Assembly (NCBI RefSeq): GCF_963667735.1
Contig: NZ_OY763919.1
Coordinates: forward strand, 124,001 to 188,000
Length of the DNA stretch: 64,000 nucleotides
Direction: 5' to 3'
Source of the DNA: an uncultured Methanoregula sp.
GTDB lineage: Archaea; Halobacteriota; Methanomicrobia; Methanomicrobiales; Methanospirillaceae
Of the stretch, positions 17,924 through 25,824 are shown piece after piece (the first letter of the stretch is position 1; each line of letters starts with the position of its first letter). The notes under the pieces are model-generated. The model ran no database searches. It worked only from the letters and a program-made list of their open reading frames with translations, and was not told where the DNA came from. Position numbers and translations under genes: made by a program.

Positions 17924-19234
17924 TCATATCTCCCGCGCAATATCCTGGATATAGGAGACCCCGATCTTTGCCTTCCGGAGCCGGGTGGAATCGAGCAGGT
18001 GGCGCATGTCCACGAATTCCCCGTCGGTTACAATCTTTTTTACCTGCGTGTTGAGATCGAGGGAGGCATTGTACGGGATGTTCCGGAAGACAACGCCATG
18101 GTTGTGGAGGTACATCTCTTTTGCCGCGCCCTTGTTCAGGGGATTTGCATAATACAGGGATGCGAGATCTTCTTCCCTGAAGAACGAGAGATCGCTTGCC
18201 AGGTCGAGTCCTATCCCGAAACCAACGAGCGTGTCCCCTTTGTAGGGCGATGCGGTCTCCGAAGCCAACCATTCATGGACATGGGAAGGGGCCATGATCG
18301 ACTGCCCGTCCTTCGGGGCCGAACTGGCAACAGGAGATTTTTTGAGACCGGAACTGGCAAGACCGGAAAGAACCCCCCAGAACGTCACGGCCACGATCCC
18401 GTGATAACTCCGGACCCGGCCCTTTGCGGAGGAGAAGATGATCCGGTAGATGTCCGAGACGGAGACCCCTTTCGGATCCGCTGCATCCAGCGTGTAATAC
18501 TCATTGAAGGGACCGTCGAGAGTGATGTTATACCCGGTATAGACCGGCACATCCCCGCCGGCAGTGTCAAGAGGCGTTAAGAAATCAGGGGTGTTGTTGC
18601 CATCGGTCGGGAGCCAGACCATGGAGCCGTGGAGGGTGATCATCTCGCCAAGGAGCTGCATGGCATCAGCCTTGTCGGCGCCAAGAGCGCCAAGGCCCAG
18701 GGAGTACGTGACTTCCGAGAATTTCTTCTCCTTCACATCCTTCTCGGTAAACCGGGAGAACATGACGTTTTTTAGATCCCCCATCACGCGGAGTACCGGG
18801 GGGGAAGTCATCCACCCGGGTTCGATCGTCAGGTTCACGCCTTCCCCAACGATCTTCTTGTAGAAGAGCTCGTTGAAAAGCGAGGGGTTTTTCCGCTTGG
18901 AAACGATATCGGCAACCGCATCTTCCGGTGTCGGAAAGAGGTCAAAGACCGTGGTGAAACCGGCCATGTCCAGAACTTTTTTCGGATATTCTCCAACACC
19001 GGACAGGGCGAGCCGGCCGTTCCTCCGTTTCATCTCGCGCTTTAAGCTGTTGAAGCTCCGGATCCCGCCGCTGCTCAGGTACGGCGAGGCGGTCATGTCC
19101 AGGACGAGTTCCCGGTCATCGTCGCTCAATGCTTCCCGGGCCCAGGCATCCAGTTGCTGGGCGCCGAAGGCATCGAGCCTACCGCTCACGTAAAAGATCA
19201 AAACTCCCTCTTTCCTCTCGCTCCTCGCTTCCAT
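17924..19234 (-). CDS. Large STAS-domain protein with unknown C-terminal domain
   Basis: Residues 1-110 of 436 form a STAS domain ('VSGRLDAFGAQQLDAW', 'LVLDMTASPYLSSGGIRSF') with the expected Ser pair. The remaining ~320 residues are a globular region I do not recognise. It contains Gly-rich strands ('SLGLGALGADKADAMQLLGE') and a segment 'VGFGIGLDLASDLSFF'. I cannot match it to the PP2C phosphatases that normally act on such systems, although replacing that function would make sense. It converges with the RsbW-like gene. No membrane helix is evident. Confidence 0.7.
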   Translation of the reverse strand: MEARSERKEGVLIFYVSGRLDAFGAQQLDAWAREALSDDDRELVLDMTASPYLSSGGIRSFNSLKREMKRRNGRLALSGVGEYPKKVLDMAGFTTVFDLFPTPEDAVADIVSKRKNPSLFNELFYKKIVGEGVNLTIEPGWMTSPPVLRVMGDLKNVMFSRFTEKDVKEKKFSEVTYSLGLGALGADKADAMQLLGEMITLHGSMVWLPTDGNNTPDFLTPLDTAGGDVPVYTGYNITLDGPFNEYYTLDAADPKGVSVSDIYRIIFSSAKGRVRSYHGIVAVTFWGVLSGLASSGLKKSPVASSAPKDGQSIMAPSHVHEWLASETASPYKGDTLVGFGIGLDLASDLSFFREEDLASLYYANPLNKGAAKEMYLHNHGVVFRNIPYNASLDLNTQVKKIVTDGEFVDMRHLLDSTRLRKAKIGVSYIQDIAREI

Positions 19235-19458
19235 GGTTGCACGTCTCCTGATGAAGTATTACGTGTCCCGGATTTTTAACATTGGGGTACGCCTGTCGGT
19301 ATATTGTACGGGATTCCTGAATGGAATTCGGGAGATGAACGTAAATGAGGGAATCAGGAAAAGGGAAAAAGCATTGAGAGGGAAATTGTTCATGATACCG
19401 GAACAGGAGGAGTTCCATCCTGCCGCAGTCCCGGGCCCGGTTTTTTGAAAGGAGAGTA

Positions 19459-20013
19459 TCAGGATCCGGCGGATACAAACGCAAGGAGCGGTGTCCCATT
19501 CCTGTCGTACAATCTGAGCTGCCCGGCATTGACCCGGAACTCCGCTGCAATCGCAAGGTCACGGAGATAGAGGCTCTCATTGTCCATCACGCCCGGCGCC
19601 GGACAGTATTTCAGCGACGTGACCGGCGGGGAGATATCGATGGCATAGTTGTGGGTTGTATACGTTGCGCTGTAATCATTGCAGCCGGCATTGCCGCCAA
19701 GCCGGCCATCCCTGCCGAACCGTACAATTATGACCTGATCGGCGGGTGACAGGTTCCCGCCCGGATTTGCAAGGGATGAAAGCTGCCAGGGGGTTGTTGT
19801 CAGGGTGGTCCCGGCTGAAGCCTGGATTGCCGGGATATTCAGGATCACAACCAGCAGGACTGCGCACCCGAGAAGGGCGATGGCGATGTACAAATAGAGG
19901 CCCGGCTTCTGCGATTCCCGGCACGGGTTATCTGTATCGGGATCATCCTCCGCATCGTTTGGATCATACGCATAGTCCGCATCTTCCGGATCGGGTCCGT
20001 GCTCGCCGGTCAT
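19459..20013 (-). CDS. Membrane-anchored META/HslJ-like protein
   Basis: This 184-residue protein has an acidic N-terminal cytosolic tail (many Asp/Glu/Pro), one transmembrane helix (about residues 37-60) and an extracellular META-like domain. The domain shows the usual landmarks 'TPWQLSSL', 'FGRDGRLGGNAGCNDYSATY' and 'DNESLYLRDL'. Two Cys residues in the domain could form a disulfide. ATG 20013 is preferred to the further upstream start at 20094. META/HslJ proteins are envelope proteins of unclear function, sometimes linked to stress. It stands alone, with about 220 bp upstream of the STAS gene start holding nothing I can identify. Confidence 0.72.
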   Translation of the reverse strand: MTGEHGPDPEDADYAYDPNDAEDDPDTDNPCRESQKPGLYLYIAIALLGCAVLLVVILNIPAIQASAGTTLTTTPWQLSSLANPGGNLSPADQVIIVRFGRDGRLGGNAGCNDYSATYTTHNYAIDISPPVTSLKYCPAPGVMDNESLYLRDLAIAAEFRVNAGQLRLYDRNGTPLLAFVSAGS

Positions 20014-20132
20014 GGTCACACATTGGATGCAGGCGGCATTAACATTTATTGCAGCAGGGAAATTCCGGCCATGATGGGAGAAATCCGGGTGCACATCCGC
20101 GATAGGAAAGAGGGAGTAACAAGGTGCGGGGG

Positions 20133-20164
20133 CTGCTGATCAAGGATTAATTCCCTATCAGCAG
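20133..20164 (+). promoter_or_regulatory. Inverted repeat before the crcB operon
   Basis: CTGCTGAT (20133-20140) and ATCAGCAG (20157-20164) are perfect 8-base arms with a 16-base loop, about 95 bases upstream of the first crcB start. A second possible pairing joins GATAGGAA (20101-20108) with TTCCCTATC (20151-20159) and would compete with it. The sequence does not match the fluoride riboswitch consensus as I remember it. It may be an operator or an RNA switch. Confidence 0.35.
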
Positions 20165-20259
20165 AGAGGATGCTAACGGTGAAAAAGCCCTTAAAAAAAA
20201 TTCTTCTGTCCAGGCCGGCATATACTATTCCCCATTGCCGGGCCCGGAGAATTGATCAC

Positions 20260-20640
20260 ATGAAGCTGCCAGGGATGAGAACCGATCTTCGCATATACGC
20301 CCTGATTGCCCTGGGCGGATTCCTTGGGGCGGTCCTGCGGTTCCTCATCGATGAACAGATCCCATCGTTCCCCGGGACACTTGTGGTCAATTTCCTCGGC
20401 TGTATTGTCATGGGCATGTTCATGTACGAATCGATCTATATCGGGAAATTCAGCCGCGAGACCCGGATTTTTTTTGGTGTGGGCCTGATCGGCGCCTTTA
20501 CCACATTCTCGGCCCTTGCAGTGCAGAGTTTTGCTTCATCACCCGCAGTTGCAGTCCTGAACATTGCAGCCAATCTCGTACTCGGGCTCTTCGGGATATT
20601 TGTCGGCAGGTACATCATCACCTACCAGAGGGGAATCTGA
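20260..20640 (+). CDS. crcB: Fluoride channel CrcB/Fluc, subunit 1
   Basis: This 126-residue protein has four hydrophobic helices and Fluc landmarks: 'LGGFLGAVLRFLI', 'GTLVVNFLGCIVMG' with the conserved Asn, and 'GLIGAFTTFSALAVQSF' with the phenylalanine-box segment. Fluc proteins are dual-topology dimers that export fluoride. ATG 20260 is chosen for GGAGA 9 bases upstream; the frame is open further upstream. It is followed 1 bp later by a second crcB, so the two may form a heterodimer of opposite topology. Confidence 0.92.
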   Translation: MKLPGMRTDLRIYALIALGGFLGAVLRFLIDEQIPSFPGTLVVNFLGCIVMGMFMYESIYIGKFSRETRIFFGVGLIGAFTTFSALAVQSFASSPAVAVLNIAANLVLGLFGIFVGRYIITYQRGI

Positions 20641-20641
20641 T

Positions 20642-20995
20642 ATGGAACCGTTCATGCTCGTGGGATTCGGCGGGGCGATCGGATCGATCTTCCGGTACGA
20701 ACTGGCAAAACTGCAACCGGTCCGGGGAATTCCGGCAGGAACGGCTCTTGTGAATATCCTGGGCAGTTTTTTATTCTCGCTTGTGGTCTTTGGCACACGT
20801 TCACAGGATCTCTACCTGCTTATCGGAGTCGGGGCCCTGGGCGGCTTCACCACGTTCTCGACCTTCTCGTTCGAGACATTCCGGATGCTCGAAGACCAGG
20901 ATTATCATGCAGTGATCACAAATACACTCATCAATGTTGCCGGCAGCCTTGCGGGAGTTGCCGCTGGATATCTTCTGATCTTGTGGCTCGGGTGA
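20642..20995 (+). CDS. crcB: Fluoride channel CrcB/Fluc, subunit 2
   Basis: This 117-residue protein has four helices with 'GFGGAIGSIFRYELA', 'GTALVNILGSFLFSL' and 'GALGGFTTFSTFSFET', the Fluc pore signature. It begins one base after the stop of the first crcB with AGAGGGG as ribosome site. Tandem crcB pairs usually encode heterodimeric fluoride channels. Fluoride export protects enolase and pyrophosphatase. The next gene is a DUF190 protein, a frequent companion. Confidence 0.92.
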   Translation: MEPFMLVGFGGAIGSIFRYELAKLQPVRGIPAGTALVNILGSFLFSLVVFGTRSQDLYLLIGVGALGGFTTFSTFSFETFRMLEDQDYHAVITNTLINVAGSLAGVAAGYLLILWLG

Positions 20996-21002
20996 AAGAC
21001 AA

Positions 21003-21329
21003 ATGCTGACCGATGGCAAACTGTTGCGAATCTACATTGCGGAATCTGCACGTATCGGAGAGAAACCGGCGTATAAATATCTGCTGGATTATTTCAGGGA
21101 GAAGGGATTTTCCGGCTGCACGGTCTTCCGGGGGATGGCCGGGTTCGGCCACGAGAACAAGATTCGGACCGTGGACGTGCTCCAGCTCTCGCTCGATCTC
21201 CCGATAGTTATCGATGTCATCGATACCAGCGAGAAGATCCTCTCCGTGCTGCCCGAGATCGAATCGATGGTGGAGCACGGGCAGGTCATGATTCAGGATG
21301 TCAAGACCGGCCGGAAAACCAACCGCTGA
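21003..21329 (+). CDS. DUF190 family protein
   Basis: This 108-residue protein matches the DUF190 pattern as I remember it: 'LLRIYIAESARIGEKPAYKYLLDYFREKGFSG'-type start, 'VFRGMAGFG' and 'LPIVIDVIDTSEKI'. The fold is PII-like (ferredoxin-like). DUF190 genes commonly follow crcB, and this one starts 7 bp after it, so it is the third gene of a fluoride-resistance operon. A regulatory role on the channel is an inference from the PII-like fold and location; no ligand is evident. Confidence 0.88.
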   Translation: MLTDGKLLRIYIAESARIGEKPAYKYLLDYFREKGFSGCTVFRGMAGFGHENKIRTVDVLQLSLDLPIVIDVIDTSEKILSVLPEIESMVEHGQVMIQDVKTGRKTNR

Positions 21330-21380
21330 TCTGATGTATCATTCCTCTGAAATTTAATAGTCAGGCGCCCAAGTACTGGT

Positions 21381-21605
21381 ATGGATAGTGCAGTTGTAAA
21401 AAAATGGGCGATCTTCTTTCTTTGCATCCTCATTGCAATCCTGGTCGCGGACCGGCTTGCAGGACTCATTGTCGGCGCCCTGAACATAACCGGCGGGATC
21501 GGGATTGTGCTGAACTTCGTTGCCTACGCCCTGATCTTCTTTGCCGTGCTCTTTGTGATCGAGAGGGTATTCAAGATCGACTTTTTCGGGTTCTACCGGG
21601 AGTAA
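21381..21605 (+). CDS. Small two-helix membrane protein
   Basis: This 74-residue protein has two long hydrophobic helices (about residues 9-35 and 41-65) and a short aromatic tail 'DFFGFYRE'. Codon use agrees with neighbouring genes. It lies 51 bp after DUF190 and just upstream of a dispersed repeat. I know no specific function. Confidence 0.6.
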   Translation: MDSAVVKKWAIFFLCILIAILVADRLAGLIVGALNITGGIGIVLNFVAYALIFFAVLFVIERVFKIDFFGFYRE

Positions 21606-21640
21606 GGGAATTCACGGGTCGGGGTGTCATCTCCCACCCT

Positions 21641-21899
21641 AATCCGAGCCCTTAACGAGCTCCGTTTCACCCTTCCCGGACACCTCTGCAGGTTTCCATG
21701 GGAAATGATGCCAACCAAACGGGAAAAGTAACCATTTTTCGCCCCATTTTAAAAAATAATGGTAATTTAGCGAATTCAAGCGTGCAATTTAGCGGCCTTC
21801 CAATGGCCGTCATTTTTGTCACCTGCATCATCCCATCCAAAGGGAGAAATGCCAGCAGAACGCGGATATGAACGTTTTTCAAATTTACGTCGGAGAATT
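21641..21899 (+). repeat. Dispersed intergenic repeat, copy A (partner at 31245-31504)
   Basis: This stretch recurs in the same orientation at 31245-31504. By hand alignment the inner 200 bases (21700-21899 and 31304-31503) align without gaps and differ at about 24 positions. Both copies keep a hairpin with stem CGGCC/GGCCG (near 21793-21810) although the loop differs, and a T-rich block 'CCATTTTTCGCCCCATTTTAAAAAATAAT'-like segment. The minus strand is open in both copies, but most base differences would change the amino acid, so I favour a non-coding element or RNA over a protein. No transposase or obvious terminal repeats are present. Confidence 0.75.
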
Positions 21900-21927
21900 G
21901 CTCTGGGGGGGTAGGGGATTCAAAAGT

Positions 21928-22146
21928 TCAATCGATATCTGCCGTTTCGGGCTCTTCCTCATAACTGAACACTTCTTCGATATTCACGTTGAAATACCGG
22001 GAGATCCTGAACGCAAGGTCGAGCGAGGGGACGTACTTTCTGTTTTCAATGGCAAGAATGGTCTGCCGGGTGACACCGGTTGCCTGTGCCAGGTCTTCCT
22101 GGGTGAGATCGTGCATTGCCCGGAAAACCTTGATCTTATTCTTCAT
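21928..22146 (-). CDS. Xre-family HTH transcriptional regulator
   Basis: This 72-residue protein is a compact Cro/CI-type HTH domain: 'MKNKIKVFRAMHDLTQEDLA', 'GVTRQTILAIENRKYVPSL' and 'FNVNIEEVFSYEEE'. It resembles the YozG/SinR-like regulators found beside small membrane proteins in archaea. Its start overlaps the end of the upstream membrane-protein gene by 11 bp, so the two are translated together. It probably autoregulates the pair. The acidic tail is short. Confidence 0.9.
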   Translation of the reverse strand: MKNKIKVFRAMHDLTQEDLAQATGVTRQTILAIENRKYVPSLDLAFRISRYFNVNIEEVFSYEEEPETADID

Positions 22147-22582
22147 CGGTTTCCCAGTCCCCGTATTTCCGGGCATAGTACATCCGGAACCCGACATAGA
22201 GGAAGATCATCAGACAGAGAAGCCCCAGCTGGAAATATCCGATCATCTTCGGGGTGAAGAGTCCCATCGAGCGCCCGATGAAACGTTCCTTTGAGAATTC
22301 CGGAACATACAGGAGCTCCATGACCGCCAGGATCGAGATCGCACAAAACCCGACCCAGAAGATCTGGAACGTCCGCAGCACGGCCTGTTCGGTGATCTTT
22401 GCACTGCGTTCATCCTCGCTCATATCAACGACCCTTCTCCGGATCAGATACGCGAGCGCAACCGCTATGATAAACGCAGCTTCGATGATGAAAGGATTAT
22501 GGATCTCCACGGAGTACCAGAAAACGGCCAAAAGGATGAGGGAGATGCATCCGATCAGGAGATAGAATGTATTTTTTTTCAT
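22136..22582 (-). CDS. Four-helix membrane protein (DUF2178-like)
   Basis: This 148-residue protein has four predicted transmembrane helices. A cytosolic loop with 'RRRVVDMSEDERSAKITEQA' lies between helices 2 and 3 and is typical of DUF2178-like proteins that pair with Xre regulators. It overlaps the regulator gene downstream. Function is unknown; such pairs are proposed to be membrane-linked regulatory modules. Confidence 0.8.
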   Translation of the reverse strand: MKKNTFYLLIGCISLILLAVFWYSVEIHNPFIIEAAFIIAVALAYLIRRRVVDMSEDERSAKITEQAVLRTFQIFWVGFCAISILAVMELLYVPEFSKERFIGRSMGLFTPKMIGYFQLGLLCLMIFLYVGFRMYYARKYGDWETDEE

Positions 22583-22820
22583 GGCAGCCCTTTACAGAGA
22601 CCGTTGTTATCTGACATTATGAAAACACCTCCGCCAGCAGGGTTATGGATCTTCTGGTGCCTGTATCGGTACTGAAAAAAACGGGGAGAATCCCCGTCCC
22701 TGGCTTTGGAGGGTAAAAGGTGCTGATTCTTTTGGAAGTTGTGCTTGTTGGGTCATTGGTTACAGGTGTTCGTATGGCTGTGCTGCAAATACCCGCATCA
22801 CAACACACGGGTATTTGTAT

Positions 22821-22840
22821 AGTATATTTTACATTTTGTT
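22821..22840. promoter_or_regulatory. AT-rich promoter-like block shared with 25605-25623
   Basis: The 19 bases at 22821-22839 are identical to 25605-25623, which lie in front of the exported-protein operon. The block contains a TATA-like core and a TACATTTTGTT box, one base off the TACA-N3-TGTA palindrome. It lies about 240 bases upstream of the gene starting at 22582 and 75 bases beyond the end of the PKD gene. The rest of the 330-base gap (22583-22913) holds no gene I can support. Confidence 0.45.
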
Positions 22841-22913
22841 TCAAATACTTTCCGATTGTGCCAATAAAAAATCCGCAGGGGCCGGGGGAAATAAAAAGAT
22901 CTGGCGGTTCCCC

Positions 22914-24230
22914 TCATTGCGGTTTCCTGCCTGCCACGATGATAATGCCGGCAATCCCGATGGCACCCAGGGGGATAAAGGGCGGGAGCGGGGAGCCGGG
23001 GGAATGCGAGCCTTCGGTCACGGTGATGTAGGAGGTCTTTGTGATCGGTTTGTTGCCATACGGATACTTCGCGGTCAGGATAACCGTGTAGGTGCCGGGA
23101 ATCACATACGTATACGAGGGATCGCGTTGTGTGCTGGTACCGCCATCGCCGAAATCCCACGACCAGGACGTGGGGGTCCCGGACGTTGACACTTCGAACT
23201 GAACATTGAGCGGCGCAGCTCCGGATGTGGGGGTCCCGCTGAAAGAGACTGACGGGAATGTGGGTACCGGTGTGGGCGTTGCGGTTGCTGCAAATGTTGC
23301 CACAGCAACCGGTGCCGGGTTCACCGTAATATAATCCGATTGTTTTACCTGATTGCTCCCGGCTGAGTTCGTTGCCGTGAGCGAGACCGAAAAGGTACCG
23401 GGAGTTGTGTAACTATGGGATGGATTTTGTTCGGTGCTGGAACTTCCATCGCCAAAATCCCAGGACCAGGCGGAAGGTGAATTTGCAGACGTGTCAGTGA
23501 ACTGAACCGTGAACGGTGCAGAACCGGAGGTGCCGGATACCGAGAACGAGGCAACCGGTGCAACCGTGACACCATTTACCGTGATGTAACCGGTCTGGGT
23601 GTCGGTGTTGCTGCCCGCCGCATTGGTCACGGTAAGGGAGACGGTGTAATTCCCCGCGGTTGCATACGTGTTGGAAGGATTCTGGATCGTGCTGGTATTC
23701 CCGTCACCGAAATCCCATGACCACGACGTGGGGGTATTGGTAGAAGTATCCGTGAACTGAACAACGAGGGATGGATTACCGGAGACCGGACTGCCATAAA
23801 ATCCCGCAACGGGCAGCGGCAGTGCGGTTGTGGTTGTTGTTATCGGTTCGGTTGTTGCAGTAGTTGTTGGTTCTGTGGTGACTGTCATCACGGTAGCGGT
23901 CGTGGTGTCCGTAGTTACCGGAACCGTTGTTGCAGTTGTCGTGGCTATCGTTGTAGTTGTGGTTGCCGGGGCAGTAGTTGCGGGGGTTACCGGTACCGTG
24001 GTCGCCGCGGTTATGGGTTCAGTAGTAGCAGCAGTTGTTACTACCGCAGTAGTTGCAGAAGTTACCGGTACGGTGGTTGCAGTTACCGTGACCGCATCAT
24101 CCGCACCTGCCGGCAGGATGATGACTGCAATAAAAAAGAGCATTAGGCAGAGAGTGAAAAATACGTGAGCGGAGATATTCCTGCGGGAGATGCAGGCCGA
24201 CAGCTCATTGCCGCGGGGACTGAGTTGCAT
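22914..24230 (-). CDS. Exported PKD-repeat surface protein
   Basis: This 438-residue protein has a signal peptide (ending near 'LPAGADDA', about residue 44) and a long Thr/Val/Ala-rich low-complexity stalk (about residues 46-145), likely glycosylated. Three PKD domains follow, each with the 'SWSWDFGDG-x-ST' core (near residues 170, 255 and 350). A Pro-rich hinge and a C-terminal hydrophobic anchor 'AIGIAGIIIVAG' complete it. This is a classic methanogen cell-envelope protein involved in surface structure or adhesion. The start overlaps the end of the upstream lipoprotein gene by 26 bp. Confidence 0.88.
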   Translation of the reverse strand: MQLSPRGNELSACISRRNISAHVFFTLCLMLFFIAVIILPAGADDAVTVTATTVPVTSATTAVVTTAATTEPITAATTVPVTPATTAPATTTTTIATTTATTVPVTTDTTTATVMTVTTEPTTTATTEPITTTTTALPLPVAGFYGSPVSGNPSLVVQFTDTSTNTPTSWSWDFGDGNTSTIQNPSNTYATAGNYTVSLTVTNAAGSNTDTQTGYITVNGVTVAPVASFSVSGTSGSAPFTVQFTDTSANSPSAWSWDFGDGSSSTEQNPSHSYTTPGTFSVSLTATNSAGSNQVKQSDYITVNPAPVAVATFAATATPTPVPTFPSVSFSGTPTSGAAPLNVQFEVSTSGTPTSWSWDFGDGGTSTQRDPSYTYVIPGTYTVILTAKYPYGNKPITKTSYITVTEGSHSPGSPLPPFIPLGAIGIAGIIIVAGRKPQ

Positions 24231-24654
24231 TGTTTCCTCCGCTTCTTACACGGCTGCTCGCATGAATTCCCAGAGCATCACTGAGCTGCTGCGGGGTTAC
24301 GCCAATCTTCCGGGCCGCAGCAGAAAGATCCGGCCGGCCGCTGGTTGCATTTCTGGTGCTGTCCAGTGCGTTCTTCATCTCCTGTTCGGAGACGCCCAGT
24401 TTCCCGGCTGCGTCGGCAAGCAGGGTCTCGTTTGAGAGAAAATTCTGCCCGCCGAACTGGCGGGTCCCATTGAAGTTACTGTTCCGGGCTCCGTCAGTAG
24501 CAGAAGGACGTTCATCCCCACCGGAAGTTGAATAGTGCTGGCTGTTTGCATTCGGAACTGATCCGCTGCTGCCATCCTGCGTACATCCGGCAATGAGAAT
24601 ACCGGCTACGAGTATGGCCGCAGCTAGAAGCGCAAGGATACGGTTTCTTTTCAT
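24205..24654 (-). CDS. Secreted lipoprotein with two KLGV-type helical motifs
   Basis: This 149-residue protein begins with a lipoprotein signal ('ILVAGILIAGC', Cys near residue 24). A Ser/Asn/Gly-rich linker follows, then two related helical motifs, 'LADAAGKLGVSEQEMKNAL' and 'LSAAARKIGVTPQQLSDAL', separated by about 14 residues. ATG 24654 fits the lipoprotein signal; the frame is open to 24735. It is probably anchored to the outer face of the membrane. The pairing with a helical-repeat exported protein upstream and a PKD protein downstream suggests a common surface function. Confidence 0.75.
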   Translation of the reverse strand: MKRNRILALLAAAILVAGILIAGCTQDGSSGSVPNANSQHYSTSGGDERPSATDGARNSNFNGTRQFGGQNFLSNETLLADAAGKLGVSEQEMKNALDSTRNATSGRPDLSAAARKIGVTPQQLSDALGIHASSRVRSGGNNATQSPRQ

Positions 24655-24706
24655 GAGTATTACCTCAAAATGGAAATCCACTACAGAAAAATTGGCAAAA
24701 ATGTGA

Positions 24707-25540
24707 TTATGCCCCTGCTGTGCGTGCGGGAACATTTTTACCGGCAGCGAAACTCGGATGGGTTACCGTCTGATTGCCGGAACCCGGGGTGTGGGGCTGG
24801 AACGAACCGTTTTTCTGCAATTGGGTACGGTTACTGCTGTTCAGGGCAGTGAGGTTACCGGACTTGACCGGCGGATGTGCTTTCATGTACGCTGCCATCC
24901 ACTGCATTGCTCCGTTTATATTGCCGGAAGTAAGATTCGCCTGAGCCCCGCTCACGTCAACGCCCTGCTGCGAGAGCCGGGTGATGCGGGTCTGGAGCTG
25001 CTCGGCCTGCCGGGTACTGTTTGCCACGGTAGCCGGCCGATCCTTGCGAATAGCCATGAGGTCCTGCATTGCCTTTGTCGTATTGCCCGCGGTAAGATCG
25101 GCGAGAACGTTTGTTACATCCACACCCTGCTTTGAGAGTTTTGTAACATCATTCCGGAGTCGCTCTGCCTGGGCTGTGGCATTGACCGCATGCTGGCGGG
25201 AGCTGTTCGCAGCGCTGATGGCCGGATGATCTTTGGAATAGGTCCTGAGCCACCGGGCTGCTGCGGTCGTGTTGCCTGCGGCGAGATCAGCCTGTGCCGC
25301 ACTGACATCCACACCCTTCTGGCTGAGATTGACAAGAACTGCCTGGAGCCGCGCAGTCTGCTGGGTGCTGTTGAACATATGATGAGAATCAGCGTTTACG
25401 GCAGGAGTTCCTGCCCCTGCATTCATTCCTGAAGGGGAGACTGCAGCCGCGGCGCTGACCGGACTCATGATGAGGCCGATCACCGACAACACTATCGTTA
25501 TGAGAACGACTGCCTTTGAACGTGTATGGGTGAGTTTCAT
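24707..25540 (-). CDS. Exported protein with helical 'QGVDV' repeats
   Basis: This 277-residue protein has a signal peptide (about residues 1-33). Three repeats of roughly 55-60 residues follow, each with the pattern 'L-x-x-L-S-x-[KQ]-G-V-D-V' and then 'A-x-L-x-[AS]-G-N-x-x-x-A', and a Thr/Asn/Gly-rich C-terminus. The repeats should form helical hairpins. It is the first gene of the leftward group of three exported proteins and sits just behind a promoter with two TACA-N3-TGTA boxes. I do not recognise the repeat family. Confidence 0.72.
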   Translation of the reverse strand: MKLTHTRSKAVVLITIVLSVIGLIMSPVSAAAAVSPSGMNAGAGTPAVNADSHHMFNSTQQTARLQAVLVNLSQKGVDVSAAQADLAAGNTTAAARWLRTYSKDHPAISAANSSRQHAVNATAQAERLRNDVTKLSKQGVDVTNVLADLTAGNTTKAMQDLMAIRKDRPATVANSTRQAEQLQTRITRLSQQGVDVSGAQANLTSGNINGAMQWMAAYMKAHPPVKSGNLTALNSSNRTQLQKNGSFQPHTPGSGNQTVTHPSFAAGKNVPARTAGA

Positions 25541-25592
25541 TCCTGGAACCTCCAGATGGAAAGGTTTCCGATGCGGGCTGAGAGGGAATGCC

Positions 25593-25624
25593 TACATCTT
25601 GTAAAGTATATTTTACATTTTGTA
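25593..25624 (-). promoter_or_regulatory. Two TACA-N3-TGTA palindromes over the promoter of the exported-protein operon
   Basis: TACATCTTGTA (25593-25603) and TACATTTTGTA (25614-25624) are both TACA-N3-TGTA palindromes with centres 21 bases apart, about two helical turns. They flank a TATA-like core ('AAAATATAC' on the minus strand), about 55-85 bases upstream of ATG 25540. The arrangement suits a dimeric repressor or activator binding twice. I do not know the regulator. Confidence 0.55.
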
Positions 25625-25824
25625 ATATAAAGTTTCTGTTTTATCGAATATGTATTACAATTATGGAGAACGTAGATACTGCTGACAATACAGTAGGGAT
25701 ATTTTTGTTATACGCGGAGAGCAGTCTCACATCAGTCCGCTATGGAGATACAAGCAGAGCGCAAATATGTCCACTTCAAAATTCACGTTAATACTACAGG
25801 AGAGAAGAATAACCCGAAACGCGG

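Noticed and set aside
19179..19580. 133-residue minus-strand ORF
   Set aside because: It overlaps both the META protein and the STAS protein genes in another frame and shows no protein-like pattern.
20095..20259. Fluoride riboswitch before crcB
   Set aside because: The leader does not contain the conserved segments of the crcB motif that I remember; only a simple hairpin is seen.
22617..22844. 75-residue minus-strand ORF
   Set aside because: Its start lies inside the AT-rich promoter-like block, it has no ribosome site and no family-like sequence.
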